From UBA5951 sp012269555 (GTDB lineage: Bacteria > Pseudomonadota > Alphaproteobacteria > Puniceispirillales > Puniceispirillaceae): a stretch of 9,083 nt of DNA. The notes under the pieces are model-generated. The model was given only the letters and a program-made list of their open reading frames with translations, was not told where the DNA came from and did not search any database. The translations under genes and the position numbers were made by a program. Where the stretch lies: positions 1 through 9,083 of the forward strand of contig JAYQTS010000022.1 of the NCBI GenBank assembly GCA_038147755.1, in the 5' to 3' direction. Position 1 is the first letter of the stretch. The number at the start of each line of letters is the position of its first letter. Of this stretch, positions 6,953-9,083 are shown piece after piece.

Positions 6953-7630
6953 TTAACGTTGTGAAAGATTTTTTATCTGTAGGCTAGCGCCTATTTTTTT
7001 CTCGAGATAAATAGACAATTGGGTCATGGCAACTACAAAAGCCACGTATAAAACTGCTTGTGCAAACAACATCTCCAAAAATTTGAAGCTATCTGAGATG
7101 ATTGCGTTTGCAGCTTTATGGAGCTCAAAAACGGTTATGACAGATAAAACCGAAGAAGCCTTTATCAAGTTTGACATTTCATTCGCCATAGGTGGAAGCA
7201 TTCTAATAACTGCCTGCGGTAATATGATGAAAAATAGAGTATAGGATTTAGCAAGACCAAGAGCAAAAGCTCCTTCATATTGTCCATCATCCATTGAAAG
7301 AATGGCAGCTCTTGCTATTTCTATTTGATATCCTGCGCTATTAAAAGAGAGTGCCACAATCCCTATCCAGAAAGGTGATATCTTAATTCCAAAAATAGGA
7401 AGCAGAAAATAGGCTGCGTATATTTGAACTAAAATTGGAGTACCACGAACAACAAATACATAAAAGTCTATAACCCAGGATAAAAAGAAAGGAATTTTAT
7501 ACGCTCTTAATATACCTAGAGGAACTCCTATAATCGTAGCAATTAAAAAACCAAGAAGACTTAATTCTATCGTAAGCATTAGCCCCGGCAAAAGCCGGGG
7601 CATTTGGTCTATTATAAAAATGAAATCCAT
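6953..7630 (-). CDS. Polar amino-acid ABC transporter permease (first)
   Basis: This 225-residue membrane protein belongs to the same HisM/GlnP family as the next gene but is clearly a distinct paralogue. It carries RGTPILVQIYAAYFLLPIFG from residue 62, the EAA loop EGAFALGLAKSYTLFFIILP (119-138) that contacts the ATPase, and LPPMANEMSNLIKASSVLSV after it. Several membrane segments are visible, the first around residues 18-42. The gene starts 28 bases after the binding-protein stop and ends 20 bases before permease 2, so the three transport genes are transcribed together. The ribosome binding site before ATG 7630 is weak. A GC-rich hairpin lies in codons 10-17 (listed separately), which together with the weak site suggests lower expression than the binding protein. 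The frame is intact. Confidence 0.92.
   Translation of the reverse strand: MDFIFIIDQMPRLLPGLMLTIELSLLGFLIATIIGVPLGILRAYKIPFFLSWVIDFYVFVVRGTPILVQIYAAYFLLPIFGIKISPFWIGIVALSFNSAGYQIEIARAAILSMDDGQYEGAFALGLAKSYTLFFIILPQAVIRMLPPMANEMSNLIKASSVLSVITVFELHKAANAIISDSFKFLEMLFAQAVLYVAFVVAMTQLSIYLEKKIGASLQIKNLSQR
7582..7601 (-). promoter_or_regulatory. GC-rich stem-loop at the 5' end of permease 1
   Basis: GCCCCGGC and GCCGGGGC form a perfect 8-bp all-GC stem around a four-base loop (UUUU in the mRNA), 29 bases into the permease 1 reading frame, within very AT-rich DNA. It encodes part of MPRLLPGL. No U-tract follows, so it is not a classical terminator. It could protect the upstream binding-protein mRNA from 3' exonucleases or slow early translation of the permease; both are inferences. 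Confidence 0.55.
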
Positions 7631-7658
7631 TTATTAAGTTTCACTTCTTATGTTTGGC

Positions 7659-8477
7659 TTACCAAGTAGGAGCCTCATTTGGAAGTAAGTCAACAAATGA
7701 TTGACCAAACCACTTCTCTTGAAGGGAAGCTAATGTTCCATCATTTTTCATATCTACAATAATTTGGTTTATTGCAGATCTAAATGACTCGTCTTCCTTA
7801 CGGAATGCCATGGCAGTATATTCAGCTTTCCACATATTTGAAGTGAATGGAATGACTGTAAAATCATCACTAGTTTGAGCAAAAGCTAGTAAGCTTACTA
7901 AGGTAGAAGCATATGCGTCTAACCTTCCTGAACGCATTGCAGCATAGGCAACTTCGTCTTTATCATAGGTTTTGATATCACCATTATAACTAATGCCATG
8001 TTCCTTGGCTGCAAGATTTAGCTGATTGATCTGAGGTGTGCCAGCACCTGCAGAAACAGTCTTTCCACCGAGCATGGATGGTGATGTTATGCCTGAATCC
8101 TTCATTACCAGTAAACCTGAACTTGCATCCATATACGGGTAGGAAAAGTTCACGCGCTTATATCTTTCTTCTGTTGCAGTCATGCCACCCAAAATAAGAT
8201 TGAAATCTCCATTGTAAAGCGATTGAATAACTGTAGACCAATTTGTGTCTTTTGGTGTTGGTTGAACACCACCAAGGCGCTTACCTATTTCAGATCCAAC
8301 ATCGATGTCATACCCGACTAACTTATTGTTCTCATCTAAAAACTCAAAAGGTTTATAACCTGCTTCAAGGCCAAATATTAGTTTACCGCTTGATTTTACA
8401 TCACTTAATGTATCTGCAGTAACCATTTTAAAAGGTAATAGCATAGCTATGATACCCACTAATATAATTCTCAACAT
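7659..8477 (-). CDS. Family 3 periplasmic solute-binding protein of an amino-acid ABC importer
   Basis: This 272-residue protein has a signal peptide: MLRIILVGIIAMLLPFKMVTA with a likely cut before DTLSDVKSSG. The mature part is an SBP_bac_3 domain of normal size. LIFGLEAGYKPFEFLDENN and LVGYDIDVGSEIGKRLG form lobe 1. GGMTATEERYKRVNFSYPYM carries the ligand-carboxylate arginine Arg105, and AGAGTP (around Thr147) and SGRLDAYAST lie in lobe 2. Relatives such as GlnH have an Asp five residues after the DA Asp to hold the alpha-amino group; here that place is Thr192, so the ligand may lack a free alpha-amino group or be bound differently. The protein captures ligand in the periplasm and delivers it to the two permeases that follow. 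ATG 8477 has a strong GAGGAG six bases upstream, giving high expected translation. The frame is intact. Confidence 0.93.
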   Translation of the reverse strand: MLRIILVGIIAMLLPFKMVTADTLSDVKSSGKLIFGLEAGYKPFEFLDENNKLVGYDIDVGSEIGKRLGGVQPTPKDTNWSTVIQSLYNGDFNLILGGMTATEERYKRVNFSYPYMDASSGLLVMKDSGITSPSMLGGKTVSAGAGTPQINQLNLAAKEHGISYNGDIKTYDKDEVAYAAMRSGRLDAYASTLVSLLAFAQTSDDFTVIPFTSNMWKAEYTAMAFRKEDESFRSAINQIIVDMKNDGTLASLQEKWFGQSFVDLLPNEAPTW

Positions 8478-8483
8478 ATTTTT

Positions 8484-8489
8484 CTCCTC
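8484..8489 (-). promoter_or_regulatory. Shine-Dalgarno of the binding protein
   Basis: GAGGAG on the minus strand, six bases before ATG 8477 and in the short gap after the amidase stop, fits the high expression usual for binding proteins. Confidence 0.7.
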
Positions 8490-8496
8490 TGTTGAT

Positions 8497-9083
8497 TTAA
8501 GTTAAAGTTAACGCATTCATGGCAGCCAACTTTTCCAAATTTGGGAACGGTCTGGATAATTCATCAATCCCCAAAAATGCCTCTTCAATGGAGTGCGCAG
8601 CATCAAGTAGAAACGCATCCCTATTTTGTCCGGCTATAATCTGAATTCCAAACGGCATCCTGTTTGTATCTACGCCGCAATTAATGACTACAGATGGACA
8701 CTGTGTTAACGTAATCCCCCAGCTGATAGCTTCCCAGTCTAAGTAACCCTTATAAAATATTTCATCGATATGCGATGGGTATTCTAATTCATGCGGAAAA
8801 GGGGTGACAGAAGCAGCAGGTGTGATGAGAAGGTCATAAGTTTCAAAAAATTTATTACTTTTGCGAACTATTTCACTATGGTCCAAGAAAGATTGAGCGA
8901 CATCCTCTGATGAGAGTTGCCTGGCGATCTCAAGCTCTTTTATGATCACCTCACCCAATTCATCACCAAAATCTTTTTCCATCAATCCAAAATCGCCAAG
9001 AAATCCAATGCTTCGTAATGTCATAAACGTAGTTTCAGCTTTAGATAAATCCATATGCTCTCTGTTTGTTTGTTCAAAAAGTT
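8497..9083 (-). CDS. Amidase signature family enzyme, C-terminal part (5' end outside window)
   Basis: The minus-strand frame is open to the window edge (LFEQTNREHMDLSKAE...), so the Met codon at 9054 is internal and the start lies beyond 9083. About 195 of the usual 450-500 residues are present. Diagnostic C-terminal features are YDLLITPAASVTPFP, the PSVVINCGVDTNRMPFGIQI block, which matches the conserved P-P-G-Q-type segment of the family, and RDAFLLDAAHSIEEAF near the end. The Ser-cisSer-Lys catalytic triad lies in the missing N-terminal part and cannot be checked. These cytoplasmic enzymes hydrolyse amides to acid and ammonia. The stop lies 19 bases before the binding-protein start, so it is probably the first or an early gene of the operon and may deamidate the imported compound. 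The frame is intact. Confidence 0.9.
   Translation of the reverse strand, partial: LFEQTNREHMDLSKAETTFMTLRSIGFLGDFGLMEKDFGDELGEVIIKELEIARQLSSEDVAQSFLDHSEIVRKSNKFFETYDLLITPAASVTPFPHELEYPSHIDEIFYKGYLDWEAISWGITLTQCPSVVINCGVDTNRMPFGIQIIAGQNRDAFLLDAAHSIEEAFLGIDELSRPFPNLEKLAAMNALTLT

Noticed and set aside
6949..6960. Perfect 12-bp palindrome AACGTTAACGTT
   Set aside because: It overlaps the last codons and stop of permease 1, is short, and has no matching partner elsewhere; chance is likely.
7026..7244. Plus-strand 72-residue frame
   Set aside because: Antisense to permease 1, which is intact and clearly assigned.
3073..8477. Ectoine uptake/utilisation (ehu-eut/doe) operon
   Set aside because: A racemase-like protein with an importer and class III aminotransferase recalls it, but the peptidase is M16 rather than M24, the binding protein looks like the general amino-acid type, and the other eut/doe genes are absent.

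Overview
The window is AT-rich bacterial DNA. Gene content suggests a Gram-negative, probably a marine or soil alphaproteobacterium: polar amino-acid ABC importer parts, an amidase, an Asp/Glu racemase-superfamily protein, class III aminotransferases and a GAPDH/ArsJ arsenic module. The taxonomic guess is weak, because no rRNA or marker gene is present.

Left part, plus strand: the 3' end of a class III PLP aminotransferase (1-564), a 233-bp gap holding a perfect AT-rich palindrome, then a GAPDH of the ArsJ-associated type (798-1805), followed by the clearly recognisable but multiply frameshifted remains of arsJ (1837-3023). GAPDH and ArsJ together form an organoarsenical detoxification pair: GAPDH makes 1-arseno-3-phosphoglycerate and ArsJ exports it. 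Here the exporter cannot be read as one protein. The GAPDH itself has lost its C-terminal segment through a single-base slip at 1783-1785; restoring that base brings back the ATGA overlap with arsJ.

Right part, minus strand, read from 9083 down to about 3073: a closely packed seven-gene array. In order of transcription it holds an amidase (C-terminal part only), a family 3 solute-binding protein, two HisM/GlnP-type permeases, an M16 zinc peptidase broken into three frames, a maleate-isomerase/Asp-Glu-racemase-like protein, and a class III aminotransferase in many frames. Gaps are 18-39 bp, so it looks like one operon for uptake and breakdown of an amino-acid-like or amide-bearing compound. 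No ABC ATPase is present in the window. The two arrays converge at about 3023-3073 without an obvious terminator.

The main theme is the uneven integrity of the genes. The amidase fragment, binding protein and both permeases (about 2.8 kb) read cleanly, and so does the 5' aminotransferase fragment. Indels, many in homopolymers and mostly of one base, break arsJ, the second aminotransferase and the M16 gene, trim GAPDH, and probably fuse the racemase-like gene to the aminotransferase. This may be recent gene decay, or uncorrected homopolymer errors in part of the assembly; sequence alone does not settle it. I found no tRNA, rRNA, CRISPR array or insertion sequence.
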